A stretch of DNA of 64,000 bases, taken from Natrinema salsiterrestre. GTDB taxonomy: Archaea; Halobacteriota; Halobacteria; Halobacteriales; Natrialbaceae. Shown in pieces: positions 52,841 through 61,824 of the stretch. The DNA lies in the NCBI RefSeq assembly GCF_029502005.1, contig NZ_JAMQOT010000002.1:248001-312000 (forward strand), in the 5' to 3' direction. The stretch's first letter is position 1. Each line of letters begins with the position of its first letter. Made by a program: the position numbers and the translations under genes. Under the pieces are notes generated by a model. It searched no databases. It was not told the DNA's origin and saw nothing but the letters and a program-made list of their open reading frames with translations.

Positions 52841-53527
52841 TCAGGAGTCCGATCGGTTCCACGGGGTCGGCAGGAGGTTCCCGATCCTCTCGATCTGATA
52901 GGTCGGCCTCGGTCCGTCGGCATCGGTATCACCACCGGATACCCAGACGGTGTGCAACCCAGCGGCCGTGGCACCCCCGACATCCGATTCGAGCGAATCG
53001 CCGACGTAAACGGCGGTCTCTGGGGGTGCGTCGAGCGCGTCGAGCGCGCGTTCGAACGGTTCGGAGGCCGGTTTCGGTGGAACGTCCTGACCGGCAATGA
53101 CGATCGTTTCAGCCCAGTGTTCGAGTCCGACGGCGTCTATTTTCCGCCGCTGTGCGTCTCGCGCCCCGTTCGTCACGATTCCGACCGCGTACCGGGTGCC
53201 GATCGTCTCGAGCACCTCCCCGGCGCGAGGGAACAGTTCCACGTTCGACTGGTCGCGTTCGGCGTCGAACGCCGTCGCCACCGCTCGTCCGAGGGCTGCA
53301 TCGTGCCCGTTTTCGGCGGCGAGAGCGGCGAAGCAGTCAGAGCGAAGCTCGACCATCGAATCACACCGGCCGGCGAACTCGTCGAACCGGTCGTAGTAGT
53401 CTCCGACCGAAAAGAGGGGGTCGGTCCCGACTCGCTCGAAGCTGGCCCGGAGTACCTCTCCCGGAGATCGCTCGTATCGAAGGAGAGTGCCGTCGAGATC
53501 GAAGAGAACCGTTTCGATGCGTTTCAC
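52841..53527 (-). CDS. HAD-superfamily phosphatase
   Basis: 228 residues. Motif I is FDLDGTLL (nucleophile Asp10 and acid/base Asp12), motif II VGIVTNGARDAQ, motif III lysine in EPFERALDA with DVPPKP, motif IV VGDSLESDVGGATAAG. A helical cap lies between motif I and II, so this is a subfamily I HAD, like phosphoglycolate phosphatases or pyrimidine nucleotidases; the substrate is not certain. It hydrolyses a small phosphate ester in the cytoplasm. It stands 36 nt from the end of the prenyl synthase gene, on the same strand. Confidence 0.9.
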   Translation of the reverse strand: MKRIETVLFDLDGTLLRYERSPGEVLRASFERVGTDPLFSVGDYYDRFDEFAGRCDSMVELRSDCFAALAAENGHDAALGRAVATAFDAERDQSNVELFPRAGEVLETIGTRYAVGIVTNGARDAQRRKIDAVGLEHWAETIVIAGQDVPPKPASEPFERALDALDAPPETAVYVGDSLESDVGGATAAGLHTVWVSGGDTDADGPRPTYQIERIGNLLPTPWNRSDS

Positions 53528-53563
53528 GGGGAGTCAGCTCTTGCATCCGATGATTTCGCGGCG

Positions 53564-54628
53564 CTACTCGTCGCGTTCGATGACGAACTCCGTGAACTCG
53601 TTCAGTTTCCGGGTCGTCTCCGCGTCGAAATCCAGCCCGTCGATCGCCGCGCGGGCCTGTGCAGCCAGCTCGAGTGCGCGTTCACGCGCGTACTCGATGC
53701 TCCCTGCGTCCTCGAGGATCGAGAAGGCCTCGAGGACCTCGTCGTCGGTGTTCTCGTCCTTTTCCAGGATATTCTGCAACCGTCGGGCGCGCTCGCGCTC
53801 GCTCTCCCGGATCGCGTGGATGACCATGAGCGTCTTCTTGCCCTCGCGGATGTCGTTGCCGAACGCCTTGCCGAACTCGCCGGCCCGGCCCAGCGAGTGC
53901 TCGACGTCCAGGATGTCGTCGCCGATCTGGAAGGCGACCGCGGTCAGTTCGGCGTACTTCGCGACGGCGTCCTCGACCGACGGGGGTTGGTCGGTGACGA
54001 TCGCGGCGAGGCGGGCGACGATCCGACCGAGACAGCCGGTTTTGCACGCGCACATCTCGAGGTACTCCTCGATACCGACTCGGACTTCGCGCTCGTTGTG
54101 CCAGGCGATGTCCATCCCCTGCCCCAGATGCGTCCGGTTGAGTTCGTGCATCAGCATCTCGTAGGCGGCCAGCCGACGGTCGGCCGGGAGGTCGGCCGGA
54201 TCCTGCGCGATGATCTTCAGCGGCAGGAAGTACATCGCGTTGCCGACGTTGAGCGCGACATCCCGGCCGTAGATGCGATGCAGTGCCGGTTCACCGCGTC
54301 GGATCGTGGCCTCGTCCTCGACGTCGTCGACGATGATCGTCCCGTTGTGCAGAATCTCCGGAATACAGGCGTAGGGCAGATACTCGGCCGGGTCAGCGCC
54401 GAACTCCTCGACGAAGACGAGAAACAGGACCGCACGCCACCGCTTCCCACCCCGATCGAGCAGCTCCCACAGCGGCGTCGACAGCGCTCGCTGCAGTCCG
54501 ACGGGATCGTACTCGTACGTCGGCACGCCGAAGAACGACTCGAGGTAGGCGGCGTCGATTTCGCGTGGGACCAGGTCGGCGATCGCCTCGTCGATGGCCG
54601 GCCGCCAGTCGGCAAGCGTCTCCCGCAT
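53564..54628 (-). CDS. Isoprenyl diphosphate synthase (polyprenyl synthetase)
   Basis: 354 residues, trans-prenyltransferase. The first aspartate-rich motif is DDVED (101-105) after EILHNGTIIV, the second is DDILD (237-241) after FQIGD; GGKRWR (60-65) binds diphosphate, and GQGMDIAWHN is the mid-protein motif. It condenses isopentenyl diphosphate with an allylic primer. In haloarchaea such enzymes make C20/C25 chains for ether lipids or longer quinone/dolichol chains; the chain length cannot be set from the residues I see. Two cysteines (CACKTGC) are unusual. It lies upstream of the HAD gene on the same strand. Confidence 0.9.
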   Translation of the reverse strand: MRETLADWRPAIDEAIADLVPREIDAAYLESFFGVPTYEYDPVGLQRALSTPLWELLDRGGKRWRAVLFLVFVEEFGADPAEYLPYACIPEILHNGTIIVDDVEDEATIRRGEPALHRIYGRDVALNVGNAMYFLPLKIIAQDPADLPADRRLAAYEMLMHELNRTHLGQGMDIAWHNEREVRVGIEEYLEMCACKTGCLGRIVARLAAIVTDQPPSVEDAVAKYAELTAVAFQIGDDILDVEHSLGRAGEFGKAFGNDIREGKKTLMVIHAIRESERERARRLQNILEKDENTDDEVLEAFSILEDAGSIEYARERALELAAQARAAIDGLDFDAETTRKLNEFTEFVIERDE

Positions 54629-54777
54629 ATCGAGTCCGAGAGGGACCGGCGTAAAAAAGATTCGCAGTTTGTCGTATCAATCAGTGATAGTTATTAACAT
54701 GCCATGTATTTGTATACGAATATATAGTCCTCAACTCGAGCGATACAGTTACACGGCCGTCTGTCCACGTTTCAGTC

Positions 54778-56088
54778 ATGACCGCCTGGATCGGTACCGT
54801 CTTCGAGAGCGACGTCGGGTGGAACCACCTCGAGGGACTCGTCGATATCGGAAATCGAATGGCCGGGAGCGAGGGCGAACGGGAGGCCGCCGAACTGACA
54901 CGAGACGCGCTGGCCGACGCCGGCGCGCGAAACGCTCGGTTCGACCCCTTCGAGATACAGGGCTGGACGCGTGGCGACAGTGCGATCGTGACTGGCGACA
55001 CGGCTCAGGACTGTATCGCCCTGCCGCGCAGTCCCGACGACCGCGTCGTCGCGCCCCTGATCGATCTCGGCTACGGGCTGCCCGCTGATTTCGAAGAGAC
55101 CGACGTCGAGGACGCGATCGTCATGGTCCGAAGCGACGTTCCCGACTACTACGACCGGTACCTCCACCGCCGGGAGAAGTACCACCACGCCGTCGAGAAC
55201 GGTGCGGTGGGATTCGTCTACCGCAACCACGTCGAGGGCTGTCTCCCGCCGACCGGCAGCGTCGGCTGGAGGGACGAGCCGATCGGCCCGATTCCGGCCG
55301 TCGGCGTCTCGAGCGAGGTCGGCGCGCGGCTCGGTCGCCGGTTCGACGGCGAATCGGTCACGCTCTCCGTCGAGGCGGAGATCGACCCCGCAGAGAGCCG
55401 GAACGTCCGCGCCGAACTCGGACCGGACACGGATCAGCGCGTCCTCGTGACGAGTCACGTCGATGCCCACGATATCGCGGAAGGAGCGATGGACAACGGC
55501 GCCGGAACCGCGATGGTGGTCGAACTCGCGAACGCGCTCGCGGAGCGGGAAGACGAACTCGAAACGCGCGTCGAGTTCGTCGCCTTCGGAGCGGAAGAGG
55601 TCGGTCTCGTCGGCTCGACGCGGTACGCCGAGGAGGCGGATCCGGAGGCGATCAAAGCGGTGGTCAACAGCGACGGCGTCGTCCGCGATCGGACGCTCTC
55701 GATCATTACGCACGGGTTCGACGCGCTTCAGGACGTCGCGAACGACGTCGCAGAACGGTACGAGCATCCGATTGGCACCGTCCCCAAGGTCGGTCCCCAC
55801 AGCGATCACTGGCCGTTCGTCGAGCGCGGTATCCCGGGCTGTCACGTCAAGTCGATATCGGACGGGCCGGGTCGCGGCTGGGGCCACACGTACGCCGACA
55901 CCATCGAGAAACTCGAGCCCCGGACGCTGTGCGAACAGGCGATCCTCCTGACCGAGTACGCCGTCGCGCTCGCTCGAGAGGACGTGACGGTCGACCACCG
56001 AGAGCGCGAGGAGATCGCTGCCGACCTCGAAGCGCAGGATCTCGCGGAAGGAATGCGGATCACCGGCGACTGGCCGTACGACGAGTGA
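54778..56088 (+). CDS. M28-family zinc metallopeptidase with PA insert
   Basis: 436 residues without a signal peptide. A protease-associated (PA) domain occupies about 75-200. The catalytic domain has zinc ligands H227 (SHVDAHDIAEGAMDNGAG), D239, the glutamate pair E273/E274 (FGAEEVGLVGS) and the C-terminal HSDHWPFVERGIPGCH, all as in M28 aminopeptidases and carboxypeptidases. It removes terminal residues from peptides, probably in the cytoplasm as no Tat signal is visible. The ATG at 54778 is far from its divergent neighbour (149 nt), with an AT-rich GTATAC region near 54712-54717. Confidence 0.9.
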   Translation: MTAWIGTVFESDVGWNHLEGLVDIGNRMAGSEGEREAAELTRDALADAGARNARFDPFEIQGWTRGDSAIVTGDTAQDCIALPRSPDDRVVAPLIDLGYGLPADFEETDVEDAIVMVRSDVPDYYDRYLHRREKYHHAVENGAVGFVYRNHVEGCLPPTGSVGWRDEPIGPIPAVGVSSEVGARLGRRFDGESVTLSVEAEIDPAESRNVRAELGPDTDQRVLVTSHVDAHDIAEGAMDNGAGTAMVVELANALAEREDELETRVEFVAFGAEEVGLVGSTRYAEEADPEAIKAVVNSDGVVRDRTLSIITHGFDALQDVANDVAERYEHPIGTVPKVGPHSDHWPFVERGIPGCHVKSISDGPGRGWGHTYADTIEKLEPRTLCEQAILLTEYAVALAREDVTVDHREREEIAADLEAQDLAEGMRITGDWPYDE

Positions 56089-56166
56089 GGCGCCGCCGGA
56101 GAGTTCCATCGCCGCCCCGCGTTCGACAACCGTACGCTTTTGAGCGGGCCGTGTGAACTGGCGGCC

Positions 56167-56973
56167 ATGGATGCGGCGTGGAACGCGGGCGACTCCCCCA
56201 TCGTCGGCGTCGTCGATCGCGAGGCGACCGCGAGCGACGCCGGCGAGATCGGCGACTCCCTCGAGTCGACGGTCGCCGACGTGACGGTCACGAGCGGCGA
56301 CCTCGAGGACGTTCTCGCGGCGGAGCCGTCGCTACTGGTGACAGTCGGCGAGACGACGCTATCGGCGGCCGCTCGCGCCGGCGTCGACGTTCCCGCGCTC
56401 CCGGTCGGCTCGGTTCCCGGAATCGACGGGGTCGACCGCGACGACGCGCCCGCTGCGCTCGAAGCCGCGCTCGCGGGCCGCGCCGTCCGTCGCGAGCGAT
56501 CGATACTGGGCGTGCGCCTCGAGCCGGACGGCGACGCCGACTCGACGGACGCTGCGACGCGAGCGCGTGCCCTCTTCGACGTGACGCTCATCACCGACGA
56601 ACCGGCCCGGATCTCCGAGTACGGCGTCTGCGATCGCGGTCGATCCGTCGCGACCTTTCGCGCCGATGGCGTCGTGACGGCGACGCCGGCGGGGAGCCAC
56701 GGCTACGCGAGCGCAGTCGACGCGCCGCACCTCTCGCGGGCCGTCGACGCGGTCGCGGTCTCGCCGATCGGTCCCTTCGTCACCCAGACTCGCCAGTGGG
56801 TCCTGCCGACCGACGACCTGACGTTCACGGTCGAACGCGACGAGGGCGACGTGACGCTCGTCGTCGACGGTCGATCGGTCGGCACGGTCACCGTCGACTC
56901 GCGGGTTTCGGTCTCCCTCGCCGGGACGCTCGCGACGCTGATCGTTCCGGACGAGCGACTCGAGGGCGAGTGA
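56167..56973 (+). CDS. Degenerate ATP-NAD kinase paralogue
   Basis: 268 residues from ATG 56167. The fold is that of NAD kinase: DGVVTATPAGSHGYASAV corresponds to the conserved DGxxxxTPTGSTAY that binds NAD, and SVATFRADG and QWVLPTDDLTFTVERDEGD fit the sheet that follows. The catalytic GGDGT motif is missing; at its place is VTVGETTLSAAARAG. The N-terminal part otherwise keeps the Rossmann half (LLVTVGETT, VPALPVGSVPGIDGV). The protein is likely inactive as a kinase or changed in function, for example an NAD(P) sensor. A TTTTGAG box 25-31 nt upstream gives a leaderless start. Confidence 0.78.
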   Translation: MDAAWNAGDSPIVGVVDREATASDAGEIGDSLESTVADVTVTSGDLEDVLAAEPSLLVTVGETTLSAAARAGVDVPALPVGSVPGIDGVDRDDAPAALEAALAGRAVRRERSILGVRLEPDGDADSTDAATRARALFDVTLITDEPARISEYGVCDRGRSVATFRADGVVTATPAGSHGYASAVDAPHLSRAVDAVAVSPIGPFVTQTRQWVLPTDDLTFTVERDEGDVTLVVDGRSVGTVTVDSRVSVSLAGTLATLIVPDERLEGE

Positions 56974-57045
56974 GAGCGCCCGGGAATATCGGTGTCGACG
57001 GAGGCGTGACGGGGCGGAGTCGACTGCTGTCCTCCGACGCTGCCG

Positions 57046-57306
57046 TTAACTGTTGTACGGCTCCTCGTCCCGATGCTGGTCCGGGTTCTCGTTCTCGAGG
57101 GCGTCGTCCTCCCGGTCGACGGACCCCTGTTCGATGTCCTGTCGACGCTGCTCTTCGTCCGCCCGTTCGCGGGCCGCTTTTTCCTCCTCGGTCAGCCCCT
57201 CCTCGTCTCGCGCTTCCTCGGGGTCGGTCTCCTCCTTCTCGAGCTGGACGTCTCGCCCGTGTTCGTCTTTACCGGTATCGTCGCGTTCGTCGGTATTGTC
57301 TGACAT
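57046..57306 (-). CDS. Small highly charged disordered protein
   Basis: 86 residues from ATG 57306, almost entirely Glu, Asp, Arg, Lys and Gln, with no hydrophobic core (blocks EETDPEEARDEEGL and EEKAARERADEEQRRQ). It is predicted to be helical or disordered. I do not know a function. The opposite strand is also open and would encode a hydrophobic protein, but the position of acidic codons, halophile composition and the start ATG 57306 favour this strand. The upstream frame extension lacks protein character. It is downstream of nth on the same strand, 102 nt from it. Confidence 0.6.
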   Translation of the reverse strand: MSDNTDERDDTGKDEHGRDVQLEKEETDPEEARDEEGLTEEEKAARERADEEQRRQDIEQGSVDREDDALENENPDQHRDEEPYNS

Positions 57307-57407
57307 CGTGATCCCGGCCGGGGGTATCGCCGGTTTCTGAAAAGGCGTTGGGCTTGCGAGCGTCGGTGTGCCGGCTATATCGGTGCCGCTGCTCGTCTGA
57401 GCGCCAG

Positions 57408-58097
57408 TTACCAGGCATCGCCGGAGGCGAGGTCGATCTCGACGTCGCCCTTCTCGGAGGGACAGATGTCCGCCAGCACGCAGTCGGCACAGTCGGGGTT
57501 CTGTGCGGTACAGACCGCTCGCCCGTGATCGATACAGAGGTGCGTGAACTGCTGCCAGTCGTCTTCGGGGACGATCTCGATCAGGTCCTGCTCGATCCGC
57601 TCGGGATACTCCTCTTCGGTCAGCCCGAGGCGCCGCGAGAGCCGCTGGACGTGCGTATCGACGACGATTCCCTCGACGATATCGTGGCCGTGCTGGAGGA
57701 CCACGTTCGCCGTTTTCCGACCGACACCCGACAGTTCGGTCAACTCGTCCATCGTATCCGGCACCTCGCCGTCGTGGTCCTCGAGGATCGTCTCGCAGGC
57801 GCTGCGGATGTATTTGGCCTTGTTGTTGTAGTACGTGATCGAGTTCAGATCCTCGGCGAGCTCGTCCTGATCCGCGTTCGCGTAGTCCTCGGCCCCGTCG
57901 TACGTCTCGAAGAGGTGCTTCGTCTCCTCGTTTACCCGTTGGTCGGTACACTGCGCCGAGAGGATCACCGCGATCAGCAACTCCAGTCGGTTCGCGTACC
58001 GCAGCGAAATCGTCGAGTCGGGGTATTCCGCCTCGAGCCGGTCGACGACCTCGACTGTCTGTTCCCGGCGGGTCTCCAGTGGGGTTCCCATGCGCAT
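57408..58097 (-). CDS. nth: Endonuclease III (DNA glycosylase/AP lyase)
   Basis: 229 residues. Helix-hairpin-helix LSGVGRKTANVVL with the catalytic lysine (Lys128) and the Asp of VDTHVQRLSRRLGL (Asp147). The C-terminal [4Fe-4S] loop has C196, C203, C206 and C212 (C-x6-C-x2-C-x5-C, the standard spacing). The N-terminal region LLIAVILSAQCTDQRVNEET is the usual Nth opening. It removes oxidised pyrimidines and cleaves at AP sites in base excision repair. An ATG two codons downstream is an alternative start. It is divergent from the coiled-coil protein gene. Confidence 0.96.
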   Translation of the reverse strand: MRMGTPLETRREQTVEVVDRLEAEYPDSTISLRYANRLELLIAVILSAQCTDQRVNEETKHLFETYDGAEDYANADQDELAEDLNSITYYNNKAKYIRSACETILEDHDGEVPDTMDELTELSGVGRKTANVVLQHGHDIVEGIVVDTHVQRLSRRLGLTEEEYPERIEQDLIEIVPEDDWQQFTHLCIDHGRAVCTAQNPDCADCVLADICPSEKGDVEIDLASGDAW

Positions 58098-58295
58098 CCG
58101 CTAGGCGCGTCGTCGTTTGAGCGTTCGGGTTCTCCGTCACAGCGACCGCGTCGGACATCGGTCCGACATGTTTTCGACTGGTAGGTACTATTATTATCCG
58201 CGAGCACTCATAATTGAATTACGCATACCAGACGATTCTCGCCGGTCGTCCGGCAGCGTCCGAATTCGGCGGAATCGGTGCGGGGGTGATCGACC

Positions 58296-59240
58296 ATGAC
58301 CATTCAGAACGACACCGGGAACGTTGAGGGGGAATCGCCACAGGACAGCGCCGTCGTCGACGCACTGCTGGCCGAACTCAAGGACGATCAGGGGGCCACC
58401 AAGCGGGCAGCGCTCAGACGAGCGCTCGAGGTCGACGACGCGTCCGGACCGGAGCCTCGAGACGAATCGAGCGACCCCGACGACGCCCGCGTCAGCAACG
58501 ACGTTCGCATCGAACGGTTACAGGCGACCGTCGAGTCCCTCGCCGCCTACACCGATTCCCTCGAGGCGTTTCTCGACGAGAACGGAACTGCCGAAACCGT
58601 CCTCGCCGACGTGCAGACTGGGCTCGACGACACCCGCGACGAACTCGAGACGCTGTCGGCGTCCGTCGCGGACCTCGAGGCCACCGACGCCGATCACGCG
58701 GATCGGCTCGCCGCAACGGAGACGCGCTGTGACTCGATCGAGGACGCAGTCAAGACGCTGGCCGGGCAACTCGCGGACCTCGAGAAAGCCACCGAAGCGG
58801 CGGTCAAGACCCTCGACGACCAGTGGATCGCCCTCGAGGGACGCGTCGACACGTTCGAGCAACGCCTCGATATCCTCTCCGAGCGGGTCGACGACGCCAC
58901 GTCGACGGTCAATTCGCGCACCAGGCGGCTCGAATCGGCGCTCGCGGACCTCGAATCGGCGGTCGACGAGCAGTTCGCCGAACTCGATAGAGACCTCGAG
59001 CGGGAGCTCGACGCGCTCCGAGACGACCGCTCCGCGACCGACGACGACGTCGACGCGAAGATCGACCGCCTCGCGTCCCGGTTCGAGGACCGGATCGCCA
59101 ATATCGAGGCCGATCTCTCCGACGATATCATGGACGTCGAAAAGACGCTCGTCTACACGTCCAACGACCTCGAGGAGGAGATCGAGTCGCTGGCGGCCGA
59201 GATCGACGATCTCGAGTCGCAGTCCGGCGATCGGGAATAG
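58296..59240 (+). CDS. Long coiled-coil protein of unknown function
   Basis: 314 residues, nearly all predicted alpha-helix after residue 65, with heptad-like Leu/Ala spacing (LQATVESLAAYTDSLEAFLDE, LADLEATDADHADRLAATET, LDDQWIALEGRVDTFEQRLD, IDRLASRFEDRIANIEADLS). No membrane segment. The first 55 residues are disordered and acidic. The build resembles haloarchaeal cytoskeleton-like or scaffold proteins but I cannot name a family. It ends 69 nt before the mevalonate pathway gene at 59310 and could be co-transcribed, though that gene has its own TATA-like box. Confidence 0.72.
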   Translation: MTIQNDTGNVEGESPQDSAVVDALLAELKDDQGATKRAALRRALEVDDASGPEPRDESSDPDDARVSNDVRIERLQATVESLAAYTDSLEAFLDENGTAETVLADVQTGLDDTRDELETLSASVADLEATDADHADRLAATETRCDSIEDAVKTLAGQLADLEKATEAAVKTLDDQWIALEGRVDTFEQRLDILSERVDDATSTVNSRTRRLESALADLESAVDEQFAELDRDLERELDALRDDRSATDDDVDAKIDRLASRFEDRIANIEADLSDDIMDVEKTLVYTSNDLEEEIESLAAEIDDLESQSGDRE

Positions 59241-59277
59241 ATCGGCCCGCTGGCGAGCGTGGACGACGATGCCGTGA

Positions 59278-59285
59278 CATTTAAG
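59278..59285 (+). promoter_or_regulatory. TATA-like box of mvaD
   Basis: CATTTAAG is 25-32 nt before ATG 59310, giving a leaderless transcript independent of the preceding coiled-coil gene. Confidence 0.45.
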
Positions 59286-59309
59286 CGGTCGTCATCCAGC
59301 TATGTGGGT

Positions 59310-60293
59310 ATGAAAGCCACGGCCATGGCCCACCCCATCCAGGGGCTGGTCAAGTATCACGGGATGCGAGACGAGATCGAGCGGCTCCCCTATCACGACA
59401 GTATCAGCGTCTGTACGGCCCCCAGTCACACCCGAACGACCGTCGAGTTCTCGATGGACCACGAGGATGACACCTTCATCGTCGACGGCGAGGAACTCGA
59501 GGGACGCGCCCACGAACGCGTCGAGGCCGTCGTCGAGAAGGCCCGCTCGAAGTCCGACGCCGCCCACACCGTGTATCCCGTGCGCCTCGAGAGCGAGAAC
59601 AGTTTCCCGACGAACGTCGGGCTGGGGTCGTCCTCGTCGGGCTTCGCGGCCGCGGCGATGGCGCTGGCCGAGGCGGCCGAACTCGACGCCTCCAAGCAGG
59701 AGATTTCGACGATCGCCCGCGTCGGCTCGGCCTCGGCGGCTCGAGCGGTCACCGGCGCCTTCTCGCATCTCCGCACCGGGATGAACGACGAGGACTGTCG
59801 CTCCGAGCGGATTCCCTCGAACCTCCACGAGGACCTCAAGATCATCGTCGGCCTCGTCCCCTATCACAAGGACACCGACGACGCCCACCGCGAGGCCGCC
59901 GACAGCCACATGTTCCAGGCCCGCAACGCCCACATCCACGAGCAGATCGCGAAGATGCGCGACTCCCTGCGCAACGACGACTTCGAGGGCGTGTTCGAAC
60001 GCGCCGAACACGATTCGCTGTCGCTCGCGGCGACCACGATGACCGGGCCCTCGGGGTGGGTCTACTGGCAGCCGGCGACCCTCGCGGTCTTCAACACGGT
60101 CCGCGAACTCCGCGAGGAAGAGGACATCCCCGTCTACTTCTCGACGGACACCGGTGCCAGCGTCTACGTCAACACCACCGAGGAACACGCCGAGGAAGTC
60201 GAGGAGGCAGTCTCCGACTGTGGCGTCTCCACGACCACCTGGGACGTCGGCGGGCCTGCGAAACTGCTCGACGAGGACGAGCACCTGTTCTAG
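59310..60293 (+). CDS. mvaD: Phosphomevalonate decarboxylase (haloarchaeal type)
   Basis: 327 residues from ATG 59310, GHMP-kinase fold. The nucleotide loop is FPTNVGLGSSSSGFAAAAMA; STIARVGSASAARAVTGAFSHL matches the serine-rich motif of diphosphomevalonate decarboxylases, and STDTGASVYV contains the catalytic aspartate region. In Haloferax the homologous enzyme acts on mevalonate phosphate, giving isopentenyl phosphate that is then phosphorylated (the alternative mevalonate route). The N-terminus KATAMAHPIQGLVKYHG is typical of this group. It supplies precursors for the lipids built by the prenyl synthase at 53564. An upstream in-frame ATG (59259) is less likely. Confidence 0.92.
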   Translation: MKATAMAHPIQGLVKYHGMRDEIERLPYHDSISVCTAPSHTRTTVEFSMDHEDDTFIVDGEELEGRAHERVEAVVEKARSKSDAAHTVYPVRLESENSFPTNVGLGSSSSGFAAAAMALAEAAELDASKQEISTIARVGSASAARAVTGAFSHLRTGMNDEDCRSERIPSNLHEDLKIIVGLVPYHKDTDDAHREAADSHMFQARNAHIHEQIAKMRDSLRNDDFEGVFERAEHDSLSLAATTMTGPSGWVYWQPATLAVFNTVRELREEEDIPVYFSTDTGASVYVNTTEEHAEEVEEAVSDCGVSTTTWDVGGPAKLLDEDEHLF

Positions 60294-60296
60294 AGA

Positions 60297-60440
60297 CGAA
60301 CTTTTGCTCTGCAGGTGCGCCTTCGGCGCACCCTCGGCAAAACTTCGATGAAAAGCACTCCTCCCTCCGTTCCGAGCGCGAAGCGCTCTCCACATCGGTC
60401 GTCGGCCCGCTCGCTCACTTCGTTCGCTCGCGGTCGATAA
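60297..60440. repeat. Palindromic repeat cluster downstream of mvaD
   Basis: A long imperfect hairpin at 60297-60347: CGAACTTTTGC pairs with GCAAAACTTCG (one mismatch) around an inner GGTGCGCC-TTC-GGCGCACC. It is followed by GAGCGC-GAA-GCGCTC (60373-60387) and GCTCGCTCACTTCGTTCGCTCGC near 60409-60431. It may terminate mvaD transcription, but the motif family also recurs elsewhere in the window, so it may be a mobile or structural haloarchaeal repeat. Confidence 0.6.
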
Positions 60441-60583
60441 CTGGGCAAGTGCCTGCCCTCCCCCGGGTCACAGACTCCTCGCGATGCTCGGAGCCCGCTC
60501 CCGGCCACAGTTGCGATCGCTGTGCTTCGCTCGCTCCGTCGTTCTCGAGCACAACTATACCGCTCGAACCCCTACGCTCACCC

Positions 60584-61747
60584 ATGCACGTCGTGGTCCT
60601 CGGTGCAGGCTACGCCGGACTGACGCTGACGCGCTTGCTCGAGCGGGACCTCCCCGAGGAGGTCGACATCACGCTGGTCGACCAGTCGCCGGATCACCTC
60701 GTCCAGCACGAACTCCACCGGGTGATCCGCCGGCCGGAGCTGGCGGCGGCGATCACGGTTCCGTTGCCGCAGGTTCTCGAACGGGCGAGTGTCCGCGTCG
60801 CTCGCGTGGAGGAAATCGACCGGGACGAGCGGGTCGTGTCCCTCTCCTCTGGCTCGCTGCCCTACGACGTCGCGGCGATCTGTCTCGGCGCGCGGACGGC
60901 CTACCACGGGCTCGAGGACGTTCGTGAGTACGCGACCCCGTTGAAGCGACTCTCGCACGCGAGTCGAATTCGGTCGGGTGCACTCGAGGCGCTCAGGGCC
61001 GACGACCCGCGGATCGTCGTCGGCGGGGCCGGCCTCTCGGGCGTGCAGGTCGCCGGCGAGTTGGCAGCGCTCGCCCGCGACGAACGCAGCGACGCGACGA
61101 TCACGATCCTCGAGCAACTCGAGAGCGTCGCGCCGACATTTGACGAGAACTTCCAGCAAGCGGTTCGGACCGCGCTGGAAGCACAGGCCATCGAAGTCCG
61201 GACCGGCGCGGCCGTTTCGGGAGCCGACGAGACGCACGTCCACCTCGAGTCCGGCGAGCAGGTTCCCGCCGACCAGTTCGTCTGGACGGGCGGTATCCGC
61301 GGCTCGGATCCGCTCGCGGGCGAGCGCCCGACGGTCGAGAGCGACCTCCGACTGGACGACCGGACCTTCGCCCTCGGGGACGCAGTTCGGGCCGTCGACG
61401 CCGACGGGCGGCCGGTCCCGGCGAGTGCGCAGGCGGCCGTCCGAGAGGCGCGGACGGTCGCCGCGAACATCACCGCCCTCGTGACCGACGACCTCGAGCC
61501 CGCGGTCGATAGCGAGAGCGCAGCCGCCCCGCTCGAGCAGTTCAGCTTCGAATCGCCCGGCTGGGTCGTCAGCGTCGGCGACGACGCGGTCGCGACGGTC
61601 GGCTCGCGAGTTCTCACGGGACGACCGGCAAAGGCGTTGAAGACGAGTATCGGCCTCGGCTATCTCTCCGGAGTCAGCGACGTCGAAAACGTGGCCGAGC
61701 TCGCCTATCGAGAGCTCGTTCCGGGGCGACTGCAGCGCGATCGGTAG
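60584..61747 (+). CDS. NDH-2-type NADH dehydrogenase (FAD-dependent)
   Basis: 387 residues from ATG 60584. The FAD-binding motif VVVLGAGYAGLTLTRLL opens the protein; DITLVDQSPDHLVQHELHRV is the next strand; VVGGAGLSGVQVAGELAAL is the NADH-binding motif; and FALGDAVRAVDADGRPVPASAQAAVREA is the second FAD contact typical of type II NADH dehydrogenases (NDH-2/sulfide:quinone reductase group). It passes electrons from NADH to membrane quinone without pumping protons. With the Nuo complex lacking its NADH-binding subunits, this kind of enzyme is a reasonable NADH entry point. The C-terminal helix would attach it to the membrane. Confidence 0.88.
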   Translation: MHVVVLGAGYAGLTLTRLLERDLPEEVDITLVDQSPDHLVQHELHRVIRRPELAAAITVPLPQVLERASVRVARVEEIDRDERVVSLSSGSLPYDVAAICLGARTAYHGLEDVREYATPLKRLSHASRIRSGALEALRADDPRIVVGGAGLSGVQVAGELAALARDERSDATITILEQLESVAPTFDENFQQAVRTALEAQAIEVRTGAAVSGADETHVHLESGEQVPADQFVWTGGIRGSDPLAGERPTVESDLRLDDRTFALGDAVRAVDADGRPVPASAQAAVREARTVAANITALVTDDLEPAVDSESAAAPLEQFSFESPGWVVSVGDDAVATVGSRVLTGRPAKALKTSIGLGYLSGVSDVENVAELAYRELVPGRLQRDR

Positions 61748-61824
61748 CGGAGTCACCGACAGTCACTGCAGACCGAATCTTCTGACTGCGTTGCGAGTGT
61801 GTCAATCGGTTCGGACTACGAGAA

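Noticed and set aside
57073-57303. Plus-strand hydrophobic frame opposite the small charged protein
   Set aside because: It is the mirror of a charged, halophile-type minus-strand gene and its helices are Val/Leu/Phe runs from GAG/GAC complement codons.
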